IMG/VR virus record: IMGVR_UViG_3300009488_000019
Span: 1 to 64,000 of that record
DNA: 64,000 nt
Reading direction: 5' to 3' (one strand)
Origin: a virus
A program made the translations under genes and the position numbers. Below the pieces are notes generated by a model. It made no database searches, had not been told where the DNA came from, and worked only from the letters and a program-made list of their open reading frames with translations. This document shows positions 30,005-40,200 of the stretch, one piece after another (the stretch's first letter is position 1; every line of letters starts with the position of its first letter).

Positions 30005-30770
30005 AAAAGAAATTAAAGTCACTGGTGAACGAACTTTCGACTCTGGCGCTCAGCGTGATCCAAACGAAAACAAAGGAAGGTATGATCTCTTATCTCCGTT
30101 ATTCCTGCGGCGATTGGCGCAACATACGCAAAAGGGTGGACAAGTTCGTGGTGATCGAAATTGGGAAGCTGGCATGCCTATGGCTGCTGTCCTTGATTCT
30201 GCTATTAGGCACCTTTATAATTATCTCGAAGGCGACCGAAGTGAAGATCATCTGGCTGCGGCTTCTTGGAATGTAATGAACCTGATCCATACGGAAGAGC
30301 AGATTGAACGGGGGAACCTACCGTCTGACCTTGCCGATGGACTACCGGACTACACCAAAAAAAAGAAACCGGAGATTGCCAAGATGGATTTGGCAATGGC
30401 TGAACTGGCTATGACCGGGCTGCTGTATACCAAAGTCATTTCGTATGAAGACCTCTACCCAAATGAGATTATACCGTTGCGGGGTGAAAGTCCGTATGCG
30501 AAGTCTGGCCCCCATGAGAATTGGGACGCTGATTATTACGTAGGCCATTGTGGAAACCACGGGGATTATGATACCCGGAAGGGTGACTGTCCGGGCTGTG
30601 TCAGGGAATCCACTGGCAGTCATGGGCACCCTGACCCTGAGCCGACATGCGGAAACTGCACCACGGCTACCCCGGAGGGAGAGCCAATACCCTTCTCTGA
30701 TGAATGCATGACCTGTAGCCGCCTGAGTAACTGGAACGGCCAACCCCGCTCTGGAAAGGATGGTGCCTAA
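29997..30770 (+). CDS. dATP/dGTP diphosphohydrolase N-terminal-type domain with Cys-rich tail
   Basis: 257 residues, AAGGAGGG upstream. FDSGAQRDPNENKGRYDLLS, RLAQHTQKGG, DRNWEAGMP, AIRHLYNYLEGDRSEDHLAA and AASWNVMNLIH match the phage family named for dATP/dGTP diphosphohydrolases (DUF5664-like). Related enzymes shape dNTP pools, in some phages for base-modified genomes. No purZ-like gene is seen here. The C-terminal 90 residues hold VGHCGNHGDYD, GDCPGC, TCGNC and CMTC, probably two zinc knuckles, an unusual extension. Confidence 0.7.
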   Translation: MNEKEIKVTGERTFDSGAQRDPNENKGRYDLLSPLFLRRLAQHTQKGGQVRGDRNWEAGMPMAAVLDSAIRHLYNYLEGDRSEDHLAAASWNVMNLIHTEEQIERGNLPSDLADGLPDYTKKKKPEIAKMDLAMAELAMTGLLYTKVISYEDLYPNEIIPLRGESPYAKSGPHENWDADYYVGHCGNHGDYDTRKGDCPGCVRESTGSHGHPDPEPTCGNCTTATPEGEPIPFSDECMTCSRLSNWNGQPRSGKDGA

Positions 30771-30973
30771 TGGCTTTACAAACACCTGAATGTTTTGAGG
30801 CAATGCGGCAGGAGTTCATGCTGCAACGTGCTGAGCGCCAGTGGCTGGAGTGGTTTTTTCAGAAGGCGTTATCAGGCCCGACCGAAGCAGGTCTACGACA
30901 AAGGTTGCAGAAGATGTATGAAAAGGAAACGGGGCGTACCATTCCCCCTAACTATCGGCAGGAGGACGAATGA
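30770..30973 (+). CDS. Small hypothetical protein
   Basis: 67 residues (MALQTPECFEAMRQEFML). Helical and charged. It is coupled to both neighbours (1-nt overlap upstream, 4-nt downstream). No family recognised. Confidence 0.55.
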   Translation: MALQTPECFEAMRQEFMLQRAERQWLEWFFQKALSGPTEAGLRQRLQKMYEKETGRTIPPNYRQEDE

Positions 30974-31350
30974 AGCTACTGATAATTCTCATGAGTCTTT
31001 TGATTACCGTTTCAGCGATCGCCGGGGATATCCGTTTAACGTGGGATGCGAATGACGAGCCTACCGTAACCGGGTATAACGTGTACTGGCGCAACCACAT
31101 CAATGAAAACTACAAACTGATGTCAGAAATATTCGAGCAAGACTTTGACAACCCGTTGTTTCCAGAGATTGGAGTCTGGGGTTTATCCAACAGCTTGAAT
31201 TATTACTTTGTGGCAACAGCGTTTTCAACCGATGCTGAAAGTGGCCATTCCAATGAAGTTCTATGGTCATACACTGCACCGGCCCCTAAGCCTGACTCTG
31301 GTGGAGGCGGGGGTGGGTGTTTTATCTCAACCGTTGGAGGGACGCAATGA
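30970..31350 (+). CDS. Secreted FN3 protein with CFI-box-like C-terminus
   Basis: 126 residues. A signal peptide (MKLLIILMSLLITVSAIAG) precedes one fibronectin type III domain (IRLTWDANDEPTVTGYNVYW ... ESGHSNEVLW), then a Pro-rich spacer and the tail SGGGGGGCFISTVGGTQ. Gly-run-CFI-S/A-T tails (CFI-box) are known at the ends of bacterial exported proteins, notably in Desulfobacterota and relatives. A phage copy suggests a host-derived surface protein. Confidence 0.7.
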   Translation: MKLLIILMSLLITVSAIAGDIRLTWDANDEPTVTGYNVYWRNHINENYKLMSEIFEQDFDNPLFPEIGVWGLSNSLNYYFVATAFSTDAESGHSNEVLWSYTAPAPKPDSGGGGGGCFISTVGGTQ

Positions 31351-31553
31351 TATTTAATTTACTCGACTTTCAAATCAGTACGGCGAATCGCATCTATTAC
31401 CTTGACCTTGTCTCTGTGGAAACCGAAAACAGTGACATGGCTGATGGCCTGTATTCGCTGTTCCATCTGGCCTATGTAGATGGGGAGTGGTTCTTTGACC
31501 TGTTCTATCTGGGCAAGCCGATCTACAAATTGGCTGTTAAACTTTTCGGGTAG
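31347..31553 (+). CDS. Hypothetical small protein
   Basis: 68 residues from MIFNLLDFQISTANR, with GGAGGG upstream; ATGA overlap with the FN3 gene. Aromatic, beta-rich sequence. Function unknown. Confidence 0.55.
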   Translation: MIFNLLDFQISTANRIYYLDLVSVETENSDMADGLYSLFHLAYVDGEWFFDLFYLGKPIYKLAVKLFG

Positions 31554-31564
31554 GCCTACTGTCG

Positions 31565-31592
31565 GGGGTGCGTGTTACAAATGACGCATCCC
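31565..31592 (+). terminator. Weak terminator-like hairpin
   Basis: GGGGTGCGT pairs with ACGCATCCC (one G-T) around a 10-nt loop; the T-run (CTTTTTAG) comes about 11 nt later, farther than usual. Attenuation before the integrase region is possible. Confidence 0.35.
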
Positions 31593-31628
31593 TGACTCAA
31601 TCCTTTTTAGAAAGGTGGTGTAAATGAT

Positions 31629-31829
31629 ATGCTTCGATTCTGGCATTTTGTCTTAATGGTAATTATCTTTTTCGTACTCACGCTCTCACCGATTTGGTCA
31701 GTCTTTTTGGTCATGCAGTGTGAGGCTTTTGAAGTTAAATATACGGGTGCAAGCTGGACGGATCATGTTTATTATGATGCTCTGGTGAAATCCAAATGGC
31801 GAAAGGTAGGTTTAGATGATAAATTTTAA
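31629..31829 (+). CDS. Small membrane protein
   Basis: 66 residues with one long membrane segment (FWHFVLMVIIFFVLTLSPIW). AAAGGTGG lies upstream. It overlaps the integrase gene by 14 nt. Function unknown. Confidence 0.55.
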   Translation: MLRFWHFVLMVIIFFVLTLSPIWSVFLVMQCEAFEVKYTGASWTDHVYYDALVKSKWRKVGLDDKF

Positions 31830-32748
31830 TCAAGCGTTTGAGTTGTGGCAGGATTGGGCGGGGGATAACCTGAAGGGTAACACAAGCCAGCCAATGATAT
31901 CTCGCTATGAGCGGCATCTGAGGCGGTCTGTTGGGAGCCTTTTGCTGGATACGCTGGATGAACCCCGTGCCCGGAAGGTAATTCGTAACCTGAAACGGAA
32001 AGGGCTGGATCAGCCTACCATAAAACAATGTATCAATACGATCAATTCCATCTATAATGCTATGGTTGAGTTGGGCCACTGGCAGGGTAAAAGCCCCCTA
32101 TATGGTATGAAAATTAAGCAGTCCAAGCACAGACGGATTCGTACCCTATCTAAAGGGCAATGCCATGATATACTTTCAGCCTTTAAAGCGGCCTCACGTC
32201 CTCTGTATTGGACTTTGGCCGTCCTATGCTACCATTGCGGCATGCGACCGTCAGAAGTCCTGTCACTGAGGCCTATGGATATCTCAGGCGATACGATCAC
32301 GGTGCCCAATGTCAAGACTCCGACCGGCCAACAGAAGACCAGACGTGTTTTTGTCCTGACGAACCAAGCAGCGGCTGCTGTAGCCTACCTTATGAGCCTT
32401 CCTGTTGAAGTCTACGACCGGTTTTATCCGCTTACGGTTGATACCCGATACGTCAATACGATCCTCTCGTCCCTTGGCCATAACGAAAACATCAGTGTCC
32501 GTGACCGGGTAAACCGGATCAGCCTTTACACCCTACGGCACAGCTATGCAACTCACATGCTGGAAGAGGGTGCCGACATTCATCAGGTACAGGCCGCTCT
32601 GGGCCACGACAACCTGAATAGCACTATGGTTTATTTACACGCATCCAACAAAGCAGGACGTGAAGGTCAGGAGATTTTGGCTACGGCTTTGGATCGAACG
32701 GATAAACCTGAATTGCGTGCGATTAACGGAGGGAACCATGTCAAATGA
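31816..32748 (+). CDS. Tyrosine recombinase/integrase
   Basis: 310 residues. The catalytic domain shows Arg144 in CGMRPSEVLSLR, a beta-hairpin lysine near TPTGQQKTRR, Arg241 in YTLRHSYATH, His264 in ALGHDNLNST and the nucleophile Tyr273 in MVYLH. The usual His of H-x-L-R is Tyr238. The N-terminal ~110 residues look like a SAM-like core-binding domain. It could mediate genome integration or dimer resolution. No att site was recognised. Confidence 0.85.
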   Translation: MINFNQAFELWQDWAGDNLKGNTSQPMISRYERHLRRSVGSLLLDTLDEPRARKVIRNLKRKGLDQPTIKQCINTINSIYNAMVELGHWQGKSPLYGMKIKQSKHRRIRTLSKGQCHDILSAFKAASRPLYWTLAVLCYHCGMRPSEVLSLRPMDISGDTITVPNVKTPTGQQKTRRVFVLTNQAAAAVAYLMSLPVEVYDRFYPLTVDTRYVNTILSSLGHNENISVRDRVNRISLYTLRHSYATHMLEEGADIHQVQAALGHDNLNSTMVYLHASNKAGREGQEILATALDRTDKPELRAINGGNHVK

Positions 32749-33007
32749 TCAATACGAAAGTTACGAAGATTGGTATGATAACGGCCCCGGCTCTGAGGCG
32801 TTCAAACGCAAGATGCGAACCGGGAGAACTCCATGCGCATTTCCAAATCTAACCTGTGAACCGACTAAGGTTTTCACAGAAGAAACCTATCACAACAAAG
32901 AGCATGGAAGCATGATCAAAGTGACTCTCAGGATTCCAGTTCGGCAATGGAATAAAATAAAACAAACGGTCATTAGAGTGCTGGCTCGTGTCAGGTTAGG
33001 AGGGTGA
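32738..33007 (+). CDS. Hypothetical small protein
   Basis: 89 residues from MSNDQYESYEDWYDNG, with GGAGGG upstream. Acidic N-terminus, basic C-terminus (VRQWNKIKQTVIRVLARVR). Overlaps the integrase by 11 nt. Confidence 0.6.
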   Translation: MSNDQYESYEDWYDNGPGSEAFKRKMRTGRTPCAFPNLTCEPTKVFTEETYHNKEHGSMIKVTLRIPVRQWNKIKQTVIRVLARVRLGG

Positions 33008-33008
33008 T

Positions 33009-33362
33009 ATGCCATACAAAGATAAAGTAAAGATAGCTGCTATGAACAAGCTCTATCGGGAAAAGAATTGGGCAAAGATTGCAGCCCGGCGTAAAGCCCA
33101 CCATCAACGGTATCCGTGGCGCTGCGCAGAGCGGGTTGCTCGTAGCTCCTGTAAGAACCAACCACCCCGTGACATTATAAAGTGTCGGCGTGTGTATAAA
33201 GAGGTACGGTTACTTAATGAGGCTGCTGGCTGTCAAAAGTGGAACGTGGATCACATCATTCCTAAATCAGAAAACGGCCCTCACCATGAACATAATCTTC
33301 AAATCCTGACAGCAAAAGACAATAACCTTAAAGGTGATTTTTGGAGGGATAACATCTTATAA
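33009..33362 (+). CDS. HNH endonuclease
   Basis: 117 residues with WNVDHIIPKSENGPHHEHNL...LTAKDNNLKGD, the beta-beta-alpha-metal HNH core (DH, N, then a loosely matching third ligand). The N-terminal half is basic. Small free-standing HNH proteins are common at phage module borders. It is the last rightward gene before the two-way terminator. Confidence 0.75.
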   Translation: MPYKDKVKIAAMNKLYREKNWAKIAARRKAHHQRYPWRCAERVARSSCKNQPPRDIIKCRRVYKEVRLLNEAAGCQKWNVDHIIPKSENGPHHEHNLQILTAKDNNLKGDFWRDNIL

Positions 33363-33370
33363 AAAAGAAA

Positions 33371-33420
33371 AGCCCGGCTACTCCCCGGTTCAATGGGAGC
33401 GGTCGGGCTATTTTTGTTTT
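33371..33420. terminator. Bidirectional terminator between convergent operons
   Basis: AGCCCG...CGGGCT encloses a second stem CTCCC/GGGAG. A-rich sequence lies on the left and TTTTTGTTTT on the right, so it can end both the rightward early and the leftward late transcripts. Confidence 0.85.
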
Positions 33421-33434
33421 GAGCGGTCGGTACT

Positions 33435-33680
33435 TTAACTTGTGGGTACAATAAAACCATAGAGGAACTTTCCAGCAAGAGCAATGGCTGTGCCTAACAC
33501 TCCACGTTTCGTCCACGTCACCGTAGACTCCAGCTTCTTCAGCTTGTCCTCGTGAACCTGACATTGTCCAAAGCCTTTGCCTTCCATTGTTTTCTTAAAA
33601 TCTTTCTGATCGCCCCTGATCTTTTCCACCCGTTCGTCCAACCGGATCAAAAGTTCGTCCCTCTTCTCTTCAGTTAACAT
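33435..33680 (-). CDS. XhlA-like coiled-coil/membrane protein (lysis accessory)
   Basis: 81 residues: a charged coiled coil (RLDERVEKIRGDQKDFKK ... KLKKLESTV) followed by one membrane segment (GVLGTAIALAGKFLYGFIV). The layout is that of XhlA-type haemolysin-like proteins that work with holins. It is the last gene of the late operon, next to the holin. Confidence 0.65.
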   Translation of the reverse strand: MLTEEKRDELLIRLDERVEKIRGDQKDFKKTMEGKGFGQCQVHEDKLKKLESTVTWTKRGVLGTAIALAGKFLYGFIVPTS

Positions 33681-33685
33681 TTTCC

Positions 33686-34111
33686 TCAGTCTCCTTTTTT
33701 TCGACTCATGAAGTCAGCAATTCTGCGGTAACCAAAAGCAGAACCTACTGCGATTCCCAGCATCCAGTTGTACCAATCTGGACATTCCTTGAGAGCGGCA
33801 AATCCTTCTCTCACTATACCCTGAAAATCAATACCCCACATTGCAGGTAAGAAGCTCAGGATCGCCGGGATAGATAGGAGCAACGTGAACCACTCGTCTT
33901 TCCATCCTGAATTTGTGATACTCAAATTCTCCCATGCGATATCAGCTTTCTGGCCGGTGGCCAAACGCTCAATTTTTGCATTGACTTGTGCTTCGGCAAT
34001 CATAAGATCACCTTTTAACTTCGCACTCTTCCGGGCTTGCCAGCCCTCTACGATGGTGCCTACCGGTTTAAGGATAGCACCAAACGCTTCTTTAACAAAT
34101 CCCCAAATCAT
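33686..34111 (-). CDS. Holin (GTA-type 3TM holin-like)
   Basis: 141 residues from MIWGFVKEAFGAI; this internal ATG is preferred because AAGGAGGG lies directly upstream. Hydrophobic segments include WFTLLLSIPAILSFLPAMW and WYNWMLGIAVGSAFGYR, matching the family of three-TM holins used for phage and gene-transfer-agent release. It likely permeabilises the inner membrane for the endolysin. Confidence 0.7.
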   Translation of the reverse strand: MIWGFVKEAFGAILKPVGTIVEGWQARKSAKLKGDLMIAEAQVNAKIERLATGQKADIAWENLSITNSGWKDEWFTLLLSIPAILSFLPAMWGIDFQGIVREGFAALKECPDWYNWMLGIAVGSAFGYRRIADFMSRKKGD

Positions 34112-34121
34112 AATACCCTCC

Positions 34122-34289
34122 TTAGTTTTGATTAACTTTTCCCTTTTTTGTGCGGCTTGGATCAGCGGAGTTACGTCCGGTATTCCATGCGGCATCCAAT
34201 TGTCGTTGTTGTTCGGCCCGGCGTTTTTTCTCGCCGCCTATAGCGTCATGATCCACTGCGCCCGGATCAGTTTTCTTTTCATCTGACAT
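34122..34289 (-). CDS. Small charged hypothetical protein
   Basis: 55 residues (MSDEKKTDPGAVDHDAIGGE), with AGGAGG before the ATG. Basic C-terminus (DPSRTKKGKVNQN). It lies between the giant protein gene and the holin, each with its own ribosome site. Confidence 0.65.
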   Translation of the reverse strand: MSDEKKTDPGAVDHDAIGGEKKRRAEQQRQLDAAWNTGRNSADPSRTKKGKVNQN

Positions 34290-34290
34290 A

Positions 34291-37200
34291 TTATCCTCCT
34301 GCTGCTAAGTATTTATCTATAGCTTTTTTGAGCAACGCTTTCCGTTTAATTAACAGAGCGTCAATCTCTTTGTTTTTTTGATCCCTTGATTTACCACTGC
34401 GGAGAATTAGATTCTCTTGAGTCTTAAATCGCTTCAACCGTTTCCTGTAATTTAGCATTGACTTCCGCTGGCGCAACAGGTCACGCTTCTCAACTCTATA
34501 CTCTCGTGCTTCGTCCCTACGACCTTCCTTCTTTAATAGATTCAAGGTACGATGGGCTTTCTCACCTTCAAGGAGCATGTCATAAAACTTCTCCTCGTAT
34601 CGGCTACGTCTGGCTGGCCGGTCAAATCTAACAAAACGTGAAAGACCGGAAACATAGCCAAGCGTGTCATATAGGAACGGGTCTTCTGGTGCTGACGTTG
34701 CGGCTTTGAATGCAATATCTACCCCAGAAAACGTTAGCGCTGACAGGTATGAGAAATAATCTGCAAAGAACTTCTCAATACGCAATGGCGACTGAGCTAT
34801 CTCTGGCAGCCCAGCTAACTCTGCTACCTTGCCAATACCCTTTGCTAACACTGATGTCCGTGGGCCAAACTGTTCGTCTGCATCCACTAACTCTTTGCCC
34901 CGTGGTACAATAGGTGCCCCTGTGAAGGAATCCCTATTTGCGTACTGATGAATCCACGGTTTCAAGAACTGCGGAATTGGATTGAATGCGAACATATCCA
35001 TAAACGCAAACTTAGCGAAGTCCCAGAGGTTGCTGTCTCCAGCAAAGCGCTGGTTGAATAGTGACTTGAATAGTTCAACAGGCATCTTACCAGCCAATGT
35101 ACCTATCTCAAATGGAGATGGGATACGTACGTGGCCAAGGCCCGGCACATCAAAGATATGGAAGTAATACCATTTCTCGTCATTGGTCAATTCCTTGTAA
35201 CGGTCATCGTCTTCGTTCCAGAGATGGTTAAGCAGTGAAGCCATACCGATCGCTGCTGACGTGAGATAGAAATTAGCCAGATGCTTCTTTCCTTTCTTGG
35301 TGTTGGTTCCTTCTCGTCCCAGCTTGTAAAGTCCCTGTATACGTGCATTAAGGAACGGTACCATTGCAACGAAAAAGCGGGTGACTCCCCATTTACCACT
35401 CCGGTGAAAGTCCAGCAAGTCCTTCGCAGCATAACCAGCTTCCTGTGCGGTCTGTCCTTTCTTACGCTTCTTGGCATACAAACCTACACGGGCTGCGTTC
35501 TCAGACATCTCACCAAGTTTGTTATACATGTCAAGATACTTCAATGGATTGCCCCAGCCTCGCTTACCTTTCTTAGCTCGTTTGCGGAGCTTGGCAACAC
35601 CACGTTCTGTCTGTGCCATGATATCCCTTTGATGATAGGCACCACTGAAAGCCCCACCTGTTGAGCGGAGTTCCTTCATTATCTCTGTATTCATACCAGC
35701 ATGGTACATGCCTCTCATGGAATCAATGATCGGGATAAATTCCTTTTCAAGAGTTGCGGTTGTGATTGAATCACGAAACCAGTTAGCCAGTTTGAAGGCC
35801 GGGTTCTGCGTGACAGCGTATGTCAACCAACGTTTCGGAGCGTTGACTATCCGTGAGAACGTACCATTACTGATATCATCCAGATGCATGATTGCATTAA
35901 ATGTCAGCTTGTCCTCAACCTGCCAGAACTGATCCTTACCTCTGACCTTAATTTGAACGATACCCTTTCCGAAAGTACGATCGGTGCGCTCAGCCAAATC
36001 AAACTTCTTAAGGAGCTTAAGCGCTTTGACCCGTGCAACGTTACGCAGGGCATTATGGATGCTGGACGAATACGCATTCAGAAGGTTTGACATAGGATCA
36101 CCCACGTTCTTACGTGAGCCTTTGAGCCTTTTCATACCTCTAATCTTTGCGCCGGTTGCGCCCGGATGAAGCATTTTAATATCACCGTCAAGGAAGTCGG
36201 TCATGGTTCTAAAGAACGGCATGTAGTTTTCCCGCTCCCAAGTCGATCTGGTTTCACCATCAATGATACTGGCGCTCTCCAGAATGTCCAGTACGGATTG
36301 GTTGTATTCCTTGAGCCGTGTCTCAGAGTCGTTCCATAGCTGCTTATTCGCAGCGTACAACTCTTTGGTAGACTCCAGAATAGTGTCAATCATTTCTTGA
36401 TCATCAATAAGCTCACCGGCCTCATTGTTTCCAAACAACTGCGAACGACCTTTGTTCAGCATTTCCTGCGCCGACTTGGCTTGCTGCCAGAGTAGAAATA
36501 GCTCAGCATCATCACCAAGATTCTCAAACACTTTAAGCAGACCACCTTTGCTTGAGTCCTCCCGGTTATATTGCACCCAATTGTTTTTCCAGATAAGGCG
36601 ACCGTCTTCTAAGAATGATCTAAAGATAGATTCAAAGTTTGACAGCATGTTCAAATCCATATAAGCGTCCTCACCGATAACAAGCTCACCAGCTTTTTGT
36701 TGGAGCTTACCTATTTTATAAAGCGGATCGGCCAGACCGGTTCCGATATGATCCATCAGCGTCTCAAGAAACTTTCGAATCTTATCTCTGAATGGAGTCG
36801 GCTTGATCCCAATCTGTTGTATCAATTTCCACTGGTCAGGGGTTACCCGATCACGTAAATCCTTACGAGAAAACCGTTGTGACCGTTCCTCAGCGGAAAC
36901 GGATAAATCTGGTGGTGTACGGCCCAAATCGACCTCGTCAGAGGCCACAGGTTGGACGATCGTACCCTCACCTATAGCAGTATCAGCCGTTTTAACGACA
37001 GTTGCAAGAGCGACCTCTGGGGAGGCCTCAATGAAGTTACCTTTTTTAGCCGCATTTGGGAAGATAGCTTGGACTTCATCCAGATAATCAGCGGTCTTCA
37101 TGTTGTTTTGAAAGCCCTTGGTCGTCTCTTTTCCCAGACCAGACCCGTCACCTTCATAAATTCCAAAGATAGCTCGACCATTCGGCTTGACAATGTCGGC

Positions 37201-40200
37201 TGCCTGTTGGATCACCCGCTGGCGAATGTCAGGTTGCGCAATAACGTTCAAAACATTTGCGGCTGTGACCGTGTCGGCCCCGCCTTCGTAATCTGTCAGA
37301 TTCAAGACTTCATCATTATGCTCTGCTGTCCGGTTGAACGGATCGTATACCCGGTGGATCACATCTGACTTTCTCAGATGGTCAGTCACGTTATCAAATT
37401 TACCACCACCAATATCGAAGACCGTTTCACCGGCTCCGAAGTTATACTTGGAAAATAACGTGGGCATTTTATCCTTGTTTATGGACGTGTCTGCACTGGA
37501 GATATCCTGCGCAGCTTTCTCCCAGAGCGCCGGGTTGATCTTTAGGCGCTGAGCCTGTTTCGATTTTTCACCGACTACAATATTTGGAATGGTTAGTTTG
37601 CCATTACCAGCGCCACAATTTGCCTGACACTGAGTATCCAGTTTACCATTAAAACATTTTGCTTCGTTCAAGCAGCAGGTTCTATTTCTTAGATTAGGTT
37701 CCTTTGCGATAATCTCTTTCACCGCTGTGGACTTGTAAGACATCGACTCGTAACCCGGTGGCGTGTTGGCTTTGTCACCATGAAATAAAGTGATGATCCC
37801 AATCTTAGAATCCTTCCCTAACTCCACAAAGTGCTTTGGATTTTTGGCAACAGTTCGGACGTGGACATTCGGATATTTCTTAGCCAGCCTGTGAGCTATG
37901 CCGTGATCCATCCCGGTGCCTTCACTGTCGATTGAGACATTAATGGTAATGCCTGTATGTGCAAAGTCCTCAACGAACTCTGGCCGTTTTGTGATAGCCT
38001 TTATAGATAGGCCACGGAGTTTAGCTTGTTCGAGAAGTAGCTCAATCTGTACCCGGTGAGCCGACTTGATATAATCGGAGAAGCTGAACATACGCAGACC
38101 ACCACGTTGATTGGCCTCAGCGACCATAGCCTCTGAGAATACGTACTCGCCTTTGTTCTTACCCTTCGTGTGCCTTTTAAGAAGGTAGTCCGTATACGGA
38201 ATGGCCGTGATCATGGTCTTGACCTTTTCGTAGTCTACCCGGCTTTTGGCTGCACCTTCATTATGCAGAATGACAGCGTTCCGTCTATTCTGTTCCACGT
38301 AGCAATATGAGCAGGGCACGTCAAGGCCTTCCTTCCGGGCCTGATCCATTAGGTTAATCCAGACAGATTGCTCTGTCAAATCCTTAAGCTCAACCTGACC
38401 TTGCTCGAACTGATTATGTAACCAGCCAGCAAACGCCTCAGTCTTCGGACAGATGTTGCCCGGATCATAACTGAAATGCGTTTTGTTATTTTTGGAGAAG
38501 CCCTGATTGGCTAAGTCTGCACCAGTGGGATCAACACCAAACAGATACCTGTCCCTGATATTCTTATCAGAGTAGAAATACTTATCGCTGACGATGTCCC
38601 TTTCACCAGTAGCAATATCCTCAAACATAGATTGAACCTCAGTCTGCTCTGTCTTATATCCCTTGAAGCGGAGATAGATGGCTTTCATGACGTTCTTAAT
38701 CTTGTTAAAGGCCTTGGTGAGATTCGATGTTGGCGCACTCTTGCGGCCAAGGTTCCATTCAGCAAAGCTCTTTGCGAACCAGCGTTGCCAATCGGTAGGT
38801 TCCTTAACTTCCTTCGGTTTGGTTTTCAACCATTCATTGTATAACTGTTTGGCCTCGCCACGTTTCAGCAAACGTCTGGCAGCGAAGTATCCAAACTCCT
38901 CAAGGAAATGGCCAGCGTCACCATCCTTATATAAGGTAACGATCGTCTTGGCATCTTGTTTAAGATCACCCATCTTCTCAAGGCGCACCGATGCGGTACC
39001 GGCCTCATCGGAGGTCAGTACTTCAAAGTGTTCCCGGTATGCTTCGGGCATAGAGTCCAACATGGCCTGAGCGTAATTGAGAGCGTCCTCATTGGCCCCT
39101 GCCTTTTTCAGCCGTTGGATATCATCGGAGAATGTAACCTCCCCACCCTTCGCAAGCTGCTGCCGTCTGACAGACTTCTGCATGGTCTTGACAATACCGT
39201 CAAGCTGCACATCAGTCATGTTCGGATTGAAACCCAGAGCCTTAGCTAACCGGCGCAGGAATCCCCGGACACGCATCTTGATAGGCGTACCCCGTTTCTT
39301 TTCAAACAGGTTAACCAGTACCTCTTCAGCGGCCAGTTCATCCGTTGCATAACCACCATCCCTAAAGGACTTGACCTCTGTGGGATATCTGGCTTTGATC
39401 ATATCAGTGATCTGTTTAAAGTCAGCGCTCAGCTTACCAGCGGCTGCCAGATTCTGAAATGTATTATGCCCGGACTCGTGCCATAGAGTATCCAGCGCCT
39501 CTACAAAGTCTGTGTGCGCACCCGCAATAATATAGGTTGTATTATCAGTGGGTGACCAGAATCCTTGTATAGCGCCTGAGCGTACCTCTGCGGTTTGTTC
39601 GGCTTTAGGCAAATCGCTTATCTGCTCGACAACGGTAACTTTACCAAGATTCAGCTTTTCCTTTTCCTTAATGCGTGCTTCGATCTTGGTCTTCAATTTT
39701 TTGGGGGCTTCGGCTTTATCCGTTAACGGTTTAACGGGAACTCGCTTCTGACGTTGGCCGGGTAAATCAGCCGATTTGGTAACCCCGTATTTTGTTGTGG
39801 CCGCCTCGCTTGTGAGAAACCCATCACCCTGACTGATAAACCCGCTGGTTGCTTTCTTCAATGCAATGGCTTCATTCTGCGCCAGCGTTAGGTCAGCCGT
39901 ATTGATGATATCAAAATGAGACGATCCTTCCAGAACCGTACCATCAGGGAATTTGATAGCGGCCTTTAAGTCCTTCGGTGGGGCTTGAACTTTAGGAGCC
40001 TTCGGTGGGATACGCCTTTCAGCATCCCGCTTTGCTATCTGAATTTTGGTTAGACCAAGCTGCTTCTCTCTGGCTCTGGCTCTCGCACCTTTAAACCGCA
40101 TCATCCGTTGTGGCTCTGGTTTCTTCTCTGCTGGTTTCTTAGCGGCTGGCTCCTCAACTTCATCAAACTCTGTGAACAGGTCACCAGTGGCTTCCTTAGA

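Noticed and set aside
30001-30276. Open frame with membrane-like sequence overlapping the dNTP diphosphohydrolase gene
   Set aside because: It is a shadow frame: the overlapping frame shows clear family motifs, and the start shares its ribosome site.
38678-39070. Rightward open frames inside the giant protein gene, the longest about 130 residues
   Set aside because: They follow from codon composition of the opposite strand; the giant gene is continuous and has recognisable motifs.
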